Shown here: piece by piece, positions 1-12,316 of the stretch
Layout: every line of letters starts with the position of its first letter
Position numbering within the stretch: the stretch's first letter is position 1
Origin: Gymnopus androsaceus JB14
Lineage: Eukaryota; Basidiomycota; Agaricomycetes; Agaricales; Omphalotaceae
Reading direction: 5' to 3'
Length of the DNA: 64,000 nt
Assembly: GCA_009733575.1 (NCBI GenBank)
Contig: ML769384.1
Location: 189,257-253,256 of the forward strand
The notes under the pieces: model-generated
The model's input: only the letters and a program-made list of their open reading frames with translations
Database searches by the model: none
Told to the model about the DNA's origin: nothing
Made by a program: the position numbers and the translations under genes

Positions 1-173
1 ACGTTTCTGAGAATCGAATTTCCTTTGTTTATGGTACAAACAAACAGATTTGGCTGTTTACGCCAAATAAATTACGTAGGTGGGATTGGTTGCAAGTCTA
101 CACCACCAAAAGGCCTTGATTGTGACAAAAGTTGAGATTTAATGTTAATTGAGGTTGGATTGAGGTTGTGTAA

Positions 174-591
174 TGTTGGAATATCAAAGGTAAATATATC
201 TTATTGAACTATACATGGAACGCTTTCTTGTAGTATCCACTTGTTTGTATCACCATCCCATGCACTCCACTATTATTGTCTTGCAGACTCCACATAGTCT
301 CTCACCGTATCCACTTACTCTCTCGTAGTACCCACTTCGCCATATGCATAGTAGCCACAAGTATTCACGCAGTAGCCACTTGCCTATTATATTGTTTGTA
401 CATAGGACTGTATATAAAGCCTAGTACCATACCCTGTAATAACACCATCGATCCCCCATCAATCTGTGTGACTGTACTACTAAGTCCTGTGTGGACTTAC
501 TGCTGCTACTTCCTGTTTAGGAATATAACTCTAATATGTAATGCACTGGCAAAACATTTTGAAGACCTCAGGTTATAACATTGTTATAACA
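174..591. repeat. Possible solo LTR (Copia-like ends)
   Basis: The segment opens with TGTTGGAATATC and closes with ...TTATAACA, the TG...CA pattern common for Ty1/copia-type long terminal repeats. It carries a TATA-like box (TATATAAAG near 410-420) at a typical internal place. It also holds several imperfect copies of a TAGTATCCACTTG-like motif between about 229 and 385. No reverse transcriptase or integrase reading frame is adjacent and I could not find a clean 5-bp target-site duplication, so a solo LTR or old remnant is only a suggestion. Confidence 0.28.
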
Positions 592-896
592 TTGTGTAGA
601 TATTTTGTAGATAATAAGTACAACTGTTTGGAAACATTCAATCAAACATCAACATAATGTCATACTCAGTGGTGGTGTACATATAAGGGTATTTAGAGTC
701 TCATGTCATCATAACTAGTGCTAGCCTCAAACACAGTCTCAAACAGGTCTCATAAGTTCTGTGCTAACTTACTTGAACGTAAGCAATTATTTGGCGCTAA
801 GTTCGCGCCGGACGTAACCTAATCAGTCATGTGACACGCAATATATATATGGTTTGTTTTTGAACTTTTCAGCACTTTCTTTCTGTCAAACTCTCC
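592..896. other. Gene-free stretch
   Basis: AT-rich sequence with no convincing open frame. An alternating AT run (about 841-850) precedes the ATG at 897 and could serve as a TATA-like element for the candidate described there. Confidence 0.4.
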
Positions 897-1390
897 ATGG
901 ACGTCCAATTCACATCTCCTCCTTTACAGTACTTGGCCTGCCATCAACACATGCCATCTGCATCATCGCCTCACTCAAATAGACTGTCAACAACACCCAT
1001 GAGCTCTTCGTCTGCTGGTCCTTCACCGTCAAGTCCGCTAAGTTGTAAGCTGAGGAAGTTCGCAAAGGCGCGTTGCTCTGTTCTTTCTCTTTTTGAATTA
1101 AGCTTTACTTTTTTCATAGCTGCGCGTTGTCAAGCAGCATGAAGCGGCATTTGACATTCCAGTTTGCATGCTGGTCAGTGGTTCATTTTCGTCTTGCCTG
1201 TGTTGTTTCTCATTTCATTTTCTTAAAAATCAGCCTCACACTTATTGTTGGGCAAGAAGGATGATCCTGAAAGAATTTCTTGGTATGCTCTCGCCTCTCA
1301 TTTCTTTCATACTGGTTTGATATCATGCATATTCTAGCTGTGTTGGACGTTACCTGAAGATCGACCTACATTGCCTCTCTCCACTGTTGA
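897..1390 (+). other. Weak candidate for a small spliced gene or gene remnant
   Basis: An ATG at 897 opens a Ser/Pro-rich frame of about 59 codons up to near 1070. Three following stretches look like introns of normal fungal length: a pyrimidine-rich tract ending in CATAG near 1120, a GTCAGT...AATCAG segment near 1171-1232, and a GTATGC...TTCTAG segment near 1283-1337. The exon phases could not be joined into one clean frame: the strong donor near 1045 leads to an early stop. No family is recognised. It may be a real small gene with an unusual splice site, a remnant, or chance. Confidence 0.2.
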
Positions 1391-3426
1391 TCATGTTGCC
1401 TCTCTGCTGTTCATGTTGCTCTCTGCTATTGTCCATGATATTGTCCATGTTGCTCTTTGCTGTTGTTTCATTGCTGTCTCTTCTCTTGAACTTTTGTTTT
1501 ACATTCCATTTAATTGTCCTCCTTAATGATGTTCTTGTGTCACTTTTGTATTTACTGTATGATGTGCAATGGCAAAGTTTGTCTGTTCTCTTGTTCCAAG
1601 GCTGATTTGGAGGAAAATGAAAATGCTGTTGAACAATTATGAGATATGTTTCGAAACCTTTTTGCTACTGACTGTGAAGATCATTGTAAAATGACAGGCT
1701 CAACTACTCAGATATATATATCATGTGAAAGGTTGAGTAAACATTGCGAGGGACATTGCAGAAACGTTGACCTCAAATAATGTTATTTGAATCTGTTTGC
1801 CAACATCTAGCAACATCTGGAGGGACATTGGTCGACATCAAGTCAATATATTTACAAGTGTATCCGTCAAACATCTACAAACCATTTTGTTGATTTGGCG
1901 GTGTAGTAGATGGTGACAGTTCCCCAAGTTTCCTTTTCCCTTATTCGTTTACTTCTTCTTAGGCCGGGATTCATTACACTTTGAAGGACAGCGCCAGGTC
2001 GTCAACAAATCGAACACGCACTTCAACTATGTTTAATAATCGCGGCGCGACGCGGACAGGCCTCCACAATGACCGACGTACACTGGAATCAACGCTATCA
2101 TCAATGAGCTCTATCCCTCAGAAACTCCTTGCAAACTTCATAAATACGAATGCTTTTCGGGCTGTTGTTCAGCACTGAGACCATGCCGTGTAATAAAACT
2201 TTCCTTCCTTCCTCCGTCTGCTATCTCCCGCTTCTACTGCGCGCGCTCCTTGCTGTTTCCCTTCGCTACCGGCAAGCCTTGAAAATTGAAATTTCGCGTT
2301 CTTTTTTCTGTTATTGGATAGACCACGACGGACAGATGAGTGGAGTTACACACATACTCCACTTTGAGAATTTCTGGCTTGCGAGACGTCTCTATTTTGG
2401 GCTTTTCTTTTCGTGGAACTGATACGTACTCTGTATCCGTAGACTTTTAACGAACTCGTAGAAGCTTCGGGCTTAGGGCATGCACTTTGTCTAAATGCTA
2501 TGTGCGCTACTCGGCATTTCCTGTTGTGATCCTACACGTCCTTTCTCTCGCCTGCTGGGCCCGCGCCGCTAGCTCGTCTGGAGCTTCGCTCTGTCCTAGT
2601 TTCGGTACCCGCATCGCATCTCTCCCATTCATGAGTGGGAACTTGAAGAATTTGAACGGAAGAAAAGGAGGCCAATGCGATCTAACCCCAGGCAGACCAT
2701 TTTCTCATCGAGTTTATCGCGAAATGTATCCACTGTCCACGATCCCGACTGGCCTGACCTGAGGTTCTCTAGTTAGCCTATCTTATTGCGGGAGACGAGA
2801 CAAGGACGCGGTAGGAGAGAGTTTGGGGCTTACAAGGGTCGGAGAACGAGAGGATACTTGCTGAATTCCTTTATCCAACCATTGCCACTCCGTCACGTAT
2901 GCCTTCGACTAGCGGTAGAAGACTGAGAAAAAAGGACCCGCTCATACTTATCCTCATCCGACCTCTTGGACTTTTTCAAAATGAATATTGCATTCATTGA
3001 AGTATAAGAACATCGGAGAAGTCACTTTTGGATTCCGTTGCCAGGGTGCCATGAAGGCTCCATTTCCACTTTGTCTCGTACTTCAGCTTTCAAAACGACT
3101 GGCCAAAAAAGGGTCCAATTGACCGGTCTCGTCACAGTCCGGACTAACATCGCCTGCGGTCTTCTCTCAGCTCTGGGATACAATAATGCCATGTCGTAGG
3201 AATTTGTCTAGTAAAAAAGGCCAGGGTTTTGAAAATGTGTGAAGAGCACAAACGAGAGCTTGTACAAGTGGTCAAGAGTGGCTTACAAGGCCTAGAAGGC
3301 TTGAACGGTTGAACATCGGGGAGGAAGGTCACCTGGGTTATCACATTCACCTCTCAAATTCAACATTCTATATACTCAATCTAAACCGACTGCGTCCGGG
3401 TCTGAATCATTTCCGAACCCTATATA
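1391..3426. other. Gene-poor region, nothing supported
   Basis: Short open frames occur on both strands, but none has recognisable domains, consistent splice sites or coding-like composition. I see no transposase, tRNA or other structured element. The last few hundred bases are presumably the 3' flank of the gene on the minus strand that ends at 3427. Confidence 0.4.
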
Positions 3427-4464
3427 TCATGTCTGTAGCGACTTGACTGATTCGACGACCATTTTCTTGAGCTAGAAGGCAATTTCAGCGCCTCCCGTAT
3501 TCAATGGGTAGCAAAAACTTACGGGTGGACTTAATCCATCTCCTTCAAAGTAGTGCAGCATTAGCTCTGTAGCAACCCAATCATTCTCGATCACTCCAAG
3601 GTCCCTGAATGCAAGGACTCGGGGTTTTCCTGGTACTGGAGGAAGCAGAAGTACGTCTAGAGGGGAGTGCTTTACCAATGGAGTATTGGGAAAGAGTGTC
3701 TTGAGTTTGCGTATTGGCGCTGCCACTTCGACGGCTTGCTCTTCGGTTAGAGTACCATTCTTTCGACTTTCAATCAGCCGTGCACCGATTGCGCGAATGA
3801 AAGCATCCCTTAGGTGTGTATATGAGGTGTTGCGGGTCGGCACTGAAAAGGATTAATACATAGAGTAACACCGTAATAGTTGAGCATACCAATGCGGACT
3901 TGGCAGGCGCAAGTATTCACAATTTCTCGGATCTTTTCGTCTGGCGTCATGGTAGGTTCGAGCTTGTCAGGATAATATAAGTCATGTTGTCTGCTGCACT
4001 CTGCTTCGCTCTGCTGACACTCACTTTCAGATCCGGATTATTCAAGTCAGCGTAGAATCCGACAGAGTATACCTGAATGCGCAGAATAGAGACCGTTCTG
4101 ATCCCTACTCCCAGGCATGTAAGAGTAGGTAGTGGAGTTTTGGAAGCTATTTTGATTGTTTTGGGTAATTTGATACCGGATGCTGGATCGACTAGGTATG
4201 TTGCTCAGTTTGGTGTTCTTGAGCAGAATGGACGAACACACTGATATATTCCTGTTCTTCCGCAGCTGGCTCAATGGATGGTGCAATGTCAGCATCGAGC
4301 CGGATGGTATTTCGTTGCAGTATAAGCGCGAACGAAGTTGAAGCGGCCAACGCAGCTCCAGCTCCCCAAAATAAACGCTTGGCCGGCAGTCGACTAGAGC
4401 TGGCAGTATGCACGTACCGACGCGCCAAAGCAAAGGAAGTACGCGAATATTTAAAGAAGAACAT
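3427..4464 (-). CDS. Mitochondrial chalcone-isomerase-fold protein, Aim18/Aim46-like
   Basis: Five exons (4464-4242, 4191-4025, 3962-3890, 3842-3523, 3471-3427) sum to 828 nt and encode 275 residues. The first 45 or so residues are rich in Arg and Ser and hold a hydrophobic stretch (GAGAALAASTSFALIL), fitting a mitochondrial presequence with an inner-membrane anchor. After that comes a chalcone-isomerase fold: a strand ending in LPTLTCLGVGIRTV, then VYSVGFYADLNNPDLK, then RNTSYTHLRDAFIRAIGARL and a final DGLSPPLKK segment. Fungal relatives (yeast Aim18 and Aim46) sit in mitochondria and are not known to make flavonoids; some bind heme. The function is therefore unknown beyond location and fold. 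The start lies 221 bp from the divergently transcribed BLM10 copy 1, so the promoter is probably shared. The final intron is read through in a naive open frame, which would give a wrong C-terminus. Confidence 0.85.
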
Positions 4465-4685
4465 TGATAGTGTTGTCGTGGTCCGAAGGAGGGAGCAATT
4501 GAATAGACGCCGGACAAGCGCCGTCCCTACTTAGTCACAACCGGGGTCCGGCACAACGCTTTTCTCTAAACGCTTGCGCAAGGGGCCGCGCGTCAAAACT
4601 ACTTTCGATTTGGACGCGTCACCTAGGCTTTATAAGTCCGCATTCCGCCCTCTCACGTACGCCTTCTTCTCCTGCTTCTTTCACA

Positions 4686-7600
4686 ATGGATCTAATCAGT
4701 GCTCTAGCCGCTTCTTCTTCCACTAATATGGATGAAGACGATATATCGTTCGCAGATACTCCTGCAGAAGATGTAAACGATCCTTATTCTCTCGAAATGC
4801 AGAAACGCTCTCTGCAGACTTATCTAGACAGTGTTCCATATGAAACGGAGACCGCAGAATATATGCAGAGTCGACTCGAAGAAATCCTTGGAAAGATTGC
4901 CGTATCTGCTAAAGCTCAGAACTGGCATGGATTGACTGTTTGGGATAAGATGTTGCAATGGTATGTTTAGCTTACTGGATGTAATTCTGTCGCTCACAAT
5001 GATTGCAGCTGGATGCTCCTTCAGTATCCGATTCCTAAGGTCACACGCGGAAAAATGGTCCAGTTGTACTATTCACTTGTTACACTTCCTGGTATTGAAG
5101 CTCGCGTGGTGCGGAGTTGGGCAGACATGCTTTCAAGACTCCTCGCTACCAAGGCAGGAAAGCGTAAACTTGAATCCACCGACCTTCAATTGCCTTGGCA
5201 GCCCTTGTGGCGCGCTTTGCAGAAGGAATTGTGGACCAAGAAACGTATCCAAGATTCATCGTAACGATCTTCTCTTTGTGACTCGTATCACCTCACTTAT
5301 GTTACTTGCAGGCGAAATTTCATCAATATCCTATTATTCACAGCCGACCAATGCAAACGATACTACCCAGGAGATGAAATTCAGAACATGCTCGCCACAT
5401 TTCTGCCAATGTTGACTCAAGAAGTGCGCTATATGCTCTTAATCATCTGGAATTCTGCTCATTTCCTGAAAAACAGACGGTTCTAACCATAGTTCCCGTT
5501 ATCACGTCTTTCCTTCCTCCGACGCACTGCGATCAATATCTGCCGCTGGTATTCAAGCTTTGGGAAGCGTTCAACTCTGCTGTTTTGGACGATAGGTTCC
5601 TTGAACTTGCGGGTGAGCTTTCGGAGGAGCATGTCGCTGGCGCCACAGGAGATAATCTCGAAGGAAAGGCCGTTTGGAAAGACGTTGGAATTTGGACAGA
5701 GACTCAATGGGAGATTCTGATGGGAAAAGGTCTGGGATCCATGAATGTGCCTGTTGGAATTACAAGGGTAAAGACCAGCTTGTTTTTCAAAAATAGTCCC
5801 TCGTTAAACACCATACACTCAGGGATCTTCAACGACCGCAAATCACGCCGACGCAATTGCAGGAAACTCGCAATCTTTGAGAATCAAGAAAACCGTTAAC
5901 CGGCCAACTGCTTTGGCGAAGATTTTAGTCTACTCGATGTCGACTGATGGTCCTGTGAAAGCCGACCCTTCACAAAGCTCAGACTCCAACCGTTCTCATC
6001 CAACTGGTTATCTTGCCGGCTCGAAAGCTCTTGATACCCTGGATCGATTGATCACCAGTACGGAGTCTTTCTTTCATCCATCCAATTCTGGTCAATGGTC
6101 GTTGACGGTACGTCTTCCCTTCTTTGACTCCTTCAAACCAGATTCTGATTAGTTTACTCAGTTGACGACGTTCCTACAACGTCTTGCGGCCGAGTTTGCC
6201 AACCGACTGCAAGAGGAACAACGAGAAACTTGCAAAACCCCGGTTACGCGACGCTTAACCTCTGCTATACGCAAAGGGTTCGTAAAGACTTTGTCCACTC
6301 CTGCGCTTCTTGCGATGTTTTCAAAGGATCCTCTCTCCATGGGATTAGCCCAAGCATCTCTCCGAATCCTCTCCATCCTTGAGCCATCACTCATGATGCC
6401 GGAATTACTGGATCGATCGTACAATGGGTTGGAGGCGATTCACGAAACACACAGAACTACCGCAGCGCTGAGCATGTTGTCTGGACTTGCACGTCCTTTG
6501 ACGACGGAGAGCGTCTGGGTTGGAGGACAGAAGCATATTCTTCCCCTTCTAGAGCTTTGTATCCCGGGCATTGACCTTGTAAGCTACTCTTTGCCTATCC
6601 ATCTAGCACCTCTAACAATCTGCGTCTCTCAGAACGATCCCATCAAAACCATATATGCTACCATGTTCATTGTTTCCACCGTCCAACATATCAAACTTGG
6701 AGATCTTTCCATTCACCAGTCAGGCGCTCCCCTAGTTGACGATGTTGGTCCCATGGACACAGATGACGATGCTACGCGACTTCCTGCCGGCACTGAAGCA
6801 GGTATGCCCTCTCTCAGTAAATCCGAAGAAAGAGCTTTGGTTCGAGACAGTACTGCGGGTTTTGCTGGTATGTTTTTGCTTCTCCTCCTACTTTCACTTA
6901 TCTAATTTCCTAATTCTTACAGACTGGGTTGTTGCGCTTGTCCGTCGTGTTCTTGCTCTCTATGAGAATCTTCCTGAAGAGGGCGGAAAGCGAAATGTCA
7001 CTGGAGGCAAGAGCGAAGAAGGTGTTTTAAAGTCTATCAAGAACATGATGGACGTGGTCTGTCTGCATCTTTCTGATCAGCTATTCGACCTGGTCCTGAA
7101 TCTGGTCTTCGACTATGGAACGACCAATGCAAAGTCGAATGCGGTTCGTGCGTTTGGACAGCTTGTGGCATGTCTTTCGAGGGTCAAGCCAGAGAAGACA
7201 CTGGCGAAGTTCATGCCTTATTGCTTGATGCAAATAGAACAGGAATTGAAGCATGGCGCATCTAGTACTAGAACAACGTCGACTCATTCAGTAATACCTT
7301 CTGATACCTCGCTTCATTGGAGTGAGTCTGGATTTTTATTTCGCAGACTAACTACTAAAACCATAAACATAGGCATGGCTATTCTCAGAGGTTGTTTAGG
7401 ATATGGGGGGCCAGATGTAAGCTTTCACAGCAATATTGTATCATATTTTTTGCTGACATTCCTTTCCATAGCTGCTCAAGCACAAGGAAAGTATTATCAC
7501 ATTGGTTAAGCTTCTGGTCGACAATACGAAAAACGAAAGAGGCTATTCCGGTACTGGGCAGCTCATTACACGTCTGCTACATACTTTGGCTGAGGTCTAC

Positions 7601-10600
7601 CCTTATAACGGTCGTTTTGTCAACACCAGTGAATGGAATGATCCTGGTATGCTCCTACGAGTGTGTACAATCGCTGTTCATTCATCATTTTCTCAGAATT
7701 TAATCGCGATCATAATCTGCATTGGGGCAAGTTCTACAAGCCAAAGGATGTTGAAGTTGACTGGCACGGTAATTTTCAATCATTCTTCTTGCCGCACTTT
7801 CTTTGCTGAGTAGTACCTATCCAGTGCCATCCGATCCCGAAATTGAATTCGTGCTACAGATCATCGACGAAGTGGCGATGCCGACGTTGGCAAAGATTGA
7901 GCAACTGCTGGAAAGAGTCTCAACGTGGAACAGTGCTGATCGCAATGATTTCTGTCGGTGGGTGGACTTCTCTTAGTCCGTATATTTCATTAATTCGTCT
8001 TTTATAGTTTCGTTCAGGCCTCGAAAGCAATCTGGGCTGGACTGCCGACTTTCTTGAAAGAGCCAAAGAAGGATGTGCCAAACCAGCACTTGTATGAAAG
8101 CGAGACCCTGGATCTTCTTTTTACACACTTGGATGTGCAAGCAGGTTTCACCCTTTCGGACCCTGCGGACCCCAGATACCAGAAGGCTGTATTTTGTCGA
8201 ACGAAGTTCGGTGAAGTCATTCTGGCAGCAGCGCGCGCTTTCCGTCAGAAGAAAGAAGGCGAGGATCATATTGACGCTGTGATAAGCGTCTCCAAAGCAA
8301 TGGACGTGTACCTCCTCGATTATGGAATCAGCAAAGGTCATTATGACTCCCTCCAGAAGAGCTACGCCACTGCTCGAGAGTAAGTCACTTTTTTTTGGTA
8401 CCTCGTCGTACTGACGGTACGATCTAAATAGCCTCAACCGTTTATGGCCCAAGCAACCTGAAAACTCGAGGTTGGTATATGTCAAGCGCGCACAACTCTA
8501 CCACAGCGGAAGAGCTTACATGCATTCGTTATACCGGAGCCGATCTGCTCTTGACGATGCGTTAATCGGTGAACTGGTGGAAGGGAGTCTTTCTCCTTAT
8601 ACGCGGGTCCGCAGACACGCACAGGGTATATTGCTCAATGTTTATGGGGTAAGGATGGTTCTCCGTATATGATGTCTCGACATGCTGAATACACCGCGAC
8701 ACAGATCTATGTTCGATCGGCGCGCTCCACGCTCTCAGTACTTTTGGGCGCTCTGACCAAAGGTAACGACCCGGATAGAATGAAAGGCGCACTCTATGTT
8801 CTAGGGGACAAGGGAATAATGAGCTATGCTTTAGCAGGTTAGTGTTTAGATACTGAAACTATGATATGTGCTGATGGGTCCATGCAGATGAAGGGTTCCA
8901 TACCAAGTACCTTGTTTCACTCCTCGAATGCCAACACGAAGAGAAGGTAGATTCATTATCTCTTTTTCTTATATTTCACCATCTCATGCATCTTGTTCAG
9001 CCGTCGATTCAGAAACTAGTCAATAATTTTGCTCTGGAATGCTTATCGCAACTTCACGAAGATGTGCTTCATACGGATGCGTACTCCCTGCAAACAACGC
9101 CGGCTGTAGACGATGCTCTTGTTAGTCTTCAACAAGAGTTTTCCCCTACTTTCATTTCCAAGTCACTACTCGACGATGCTCTATCCAAGACACCGATTCG
9201 AGTCGCTAAGCGGAATGCGATGTATGAGCAAACGATAACTTCCATTCTGGAGATTGCGTCCCGCCCAAACACACATGTGAGATCGGTTCGCGCTAAGACT
9301 TGACGATTACTGACGGTTTGCAGTGGAGATATGTTCAGATGGCATCAAAAATTCTTTCTGGTCTCATTCGACGTGACATCCCTCTGTCTCCTTCAGTTTT
9401 GGAGTTCTTCTTGGGGCATTCACTTTCTTCTCAACCAAGTATACGGCGGAACTCCCAGAAGTGAGTTCAAGACGTAATTCTTAGCTCTAACCACTCACGC
9501 TACACATAGAGCGATCACCAAGATACTCGCCCATATGAAGTACCGAACCTATTCCAAATCGAGCGATGAGCTGTGGAGAGAGGAATGGAGTAATCCCCTT
9601 CAAGTGATGGTCGAACTTCCCGACCCCTCCGCCTTTCTGGTATCCTGCCAGTCACCTCGTACTCCAACAACGTGAGATTTTGTGACTCTGTATTGAACAA
9701 CCACTCATATCGGAACTCTAGTGTTTATATTGATAAAATTCGAACGGGTTTCCTAAGCTGGACTCCTCGAATTAAAGGCTACCGGCAAGCGCCCAGTGAG
9801 TCTCCAATAGACTGGGGCGTCGATTCAACACCTTTCCTGCAAGTCATCAAAACCACGATTACCACTTCAGACTATTTCCACAAACTCGCGCTTCTATGGG
9901 GTCAGGAACCCAGCAAGACTGGCTCTACCGTTGAGCTTCGCTCCGAAAATGTGTTGTACATCAAAAGTCTAGGTACATTATTCCTGTCACATTGTGATGG
10001 TAGCTCTGCTGATACTCTAAACAGCCAAAACATTTGAGGGTGACGGGTTGGACAAACTATTGGAAGTCATCGATCCTCTGTTATCTGACTCGGACAAGTT
10101 CAAACAACGTGCTGGAGGTGAGTTTCAAAACAATCTTTTAATTTGCATTTTTACTTAGGTTTCTTTCCCACCTAGGCGAGTTTTTGACGGGTCTTCTACG
10201 AGGTACGCGCGCGCGGCCCTCATGCGTCGCTTTCGCTAATTCTTCCTAGGGTCGAAGAACTGGGGCCAAGGTAACGCGGATAAGCTTTGGCAGTGGACTA
10301 TGAGTCGGTTAGACCGCATCTTCGCCCAGATCAAGCCAGACACGATAAACTTCTGGGAAAGCATGTTTACTGTGCGTTCTCCATTCTCTTTGTAAAAGCG
10401 TGCTCCTTACATGTGATCAGTACATGCTAGAGGAGCGGGACCCGAGGCGAAACACGCCTCTTATTGATTGGATACTTGGCCTGCAACTAGAATTCAACGG
10501 AGACTCTGCATTCGACAGTGAGTAATCCTTCCTACCTTACTCTGATGTTGCTAGACCTTTGGATGCAGTGACTAAATCGTTGACGGTGGTATCGATATTA

Positions 10601-12316
10601 ATTGAGAACATGGGGATTTTGTTCAAACCTATGTCAGATAAATATATCAACCTACTATTTAACAATGTGAACACCTCCTACGCTGAGGTGAATATTCTTC
10701 CTCGTGTATCTAATCTGCCTATTGACACGAGTCTAGATTCGAGGACACATCTCTCACCTCCTCTACACTCTCATCAAAATCCAATGGCAACCATTCTACC
10801 CTTCGACCGACCTCCTGCTACAAGCGTGTCAGATTGATTCGGATCCGTTGTGCATTCGGTAACACAAATCGATCATCTTTACATGCAATTAGCTTATGTA
10901 TCTTTCACGCAGAGATGCCCGATATCAAGGGCGAATATCCGAAGTGCTCGCGAAATTACCTAAATGGAGAGAGGAACGTTTGCCTCCTCCCAGAGTCAGC
11001 CTTTCTGAGGTATGGATTTTAATGGAACCATTCGTGACAGATTCTAACCTATTGACAGTACGATAAAGTCGGTTTAACGCGTGGGTTTTAGCTTTTTTTG
11101 TGACGGTTAACTATACTCAGACCTTGTCATTTACAGTGCTACAATGGATTTGGGTCTCAGCCTATGGCTCACAAGCGTGTTTGGTCTTCCCATACGCGAT
11201 TACAATGATGTAGGGAATTTCGATACACAAGATTCTAAGCATTAACAATCCCTTCCAGGCCTGAGATCCTCCGAATGTCAGAATTGAACGATAGTTCTGA
11301 GCTACAAACATATAGTACTGCTGTTCTATATGTCCTCTCCGCCGTCACGCCAGTGAAAGAGTACATTCCAGTCATCTTGGAAAACTTCGTGACCGCTATC
11401 AAATCATCTGATGTGAGCCAGTGTTTTTCGATATCTACTACAATCGACGTTCTAACATTCCCTAGTCCTGGCGAATTCGTCATCATGCTCTCCCTGCCTT
11501 GATAGTATTCTTGTATCGCAATCTTCTCTATATCCCTCCCGACGGTGTAGCGAAGGTTATGGACGTCTTGCTTGATTGCCTTGCTGATGAGAATGTTGAG
11601 GTGCGGGAGATGGCATCCAAAGTTTTATCCGGAGTGGTCAGGGTCTCTCAGCGCCAAAGCATATTACCACTGAAGGTCTATTTTTTTTCTGACGTTGCGC
11701 TGATAATTGGTCCTGACGTCCTCCTACTAGAAACGATTCGTCTCGCTAATCAAGAAAACCAAACTACCTTCTAGACAGGATCCTACGTATGCGAGTTCGC
11801 TGAGGACTTTACATTCAGCGATTCTTGGGTGTTGTTCGCTTCTTGAAAGCATGCCATATTCTGTCGAACCATGGATGCCAGGTTTGACTGACAGTCAGTT
11901 TCGATTAAATACTTGATTTTTCTATCAATTGACGACAACGACCTTGTTGTTTAGTTTTGGCCCCTCATGCCACCGATCCACCTCCAATCTCTACCACGAT
12001 CCGAAAGACCGCTTCCGAGTTTAAAAAGGTTTGTCGTTGACGTTCTTGTAACGAAGACAGATGCTGATTATATTTTTACTGCAGACTCACCAGGTATGCT
12101 GCTCAATCGACTTTCTGTCCATCTCCCTCTGACCGTGGATGTCAATGTTATTACTTACAGGATACGTGGCACAAGGATCAACTAGCTTTCGACGAGGATC
12201 AATTGCAGAATTTGTCAACGATGCTGGTCGGTACATCTTATTGTGAGTATTTATTCCTTCTCTGTTATTCTGTGCACCATCGAAGCCTATCTAACCTTGC
12301 TGCAACAGATGCATGA
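4686..12316 (+). CDS. BLM10: Proteasome activator Blm10/PA200, copy 1
   Basis: This is a very large multi-exon gene; the product is about 2,000 residues by rough estimate, close to the usual Blm10/PA200 size. Blm10 is a HEAT-repeat solenoid that caps the 20S proteasome, opens its gate and aids assembly and turnover of acetylated histones and peptides. Family landmarks run in order: LLQYPIPK with LQLPWQPLW near 5010-5220, KDVGIWTETQW near 5680, GSKALDTL and FFHPSNSG near 6020-6090, DLVLNLVFDY near 7090, HSGRAYMHSLYRSRSALDD near 8510, CQHEEK near 8930, and FKKTHQDTWHKDQ near the end. I followed the 3' third exon by exon and found no stop or shift. The tripeptide THQ is encoded by a 9-nt exon (12085-12093). 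The last intron is 12243-12308, and the final 8-nt exon (12309-12316) completes the C-terminal YYA, the HbYX motif that docks into the 20S alpha ring. A divergent second copy lies at 47851-56215. Confidence 0.93.
12085..12093 (+). other. 9-nt micro-exon of BLM10 copy 1
   Basis: Nine bases, flanked by a TTTTACTGCAG acceptor and a GTATGC donor, encode Thr-His-Gln. Without it the frame stays open but the conserved FKKTHQDTWH block loses THQ. The second BLM10 copy in this window encodes the same FKKTHQDTWH uninterrupted (near 48015), which supports the exon independently. Confidence 0.8.
12309..12316 (+). other. 8-nt terminal coding exon carrying the HbYX end of BLM10 copy 1
   Basis: The preceding exon ends ...TCT TAT T at 12242. 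After removal of the 66-nt intron 12243-12308 this exon (ATGCATGA) completes Tyr-Ala-stop, giving the C-terminus SYYA. The second copy has the same exon layout with ATGCGTGA at 47858-47851. Confidence 0.85.

Noticed and set aside
1387..1605. Hydrophobic 72-codon frame that looks like a membrane protein
   Set aside because: Result of a T/C-rich low-complexity stretch with repeated TTGCTCTCTGCTGTT units; no second helix or conserved features.
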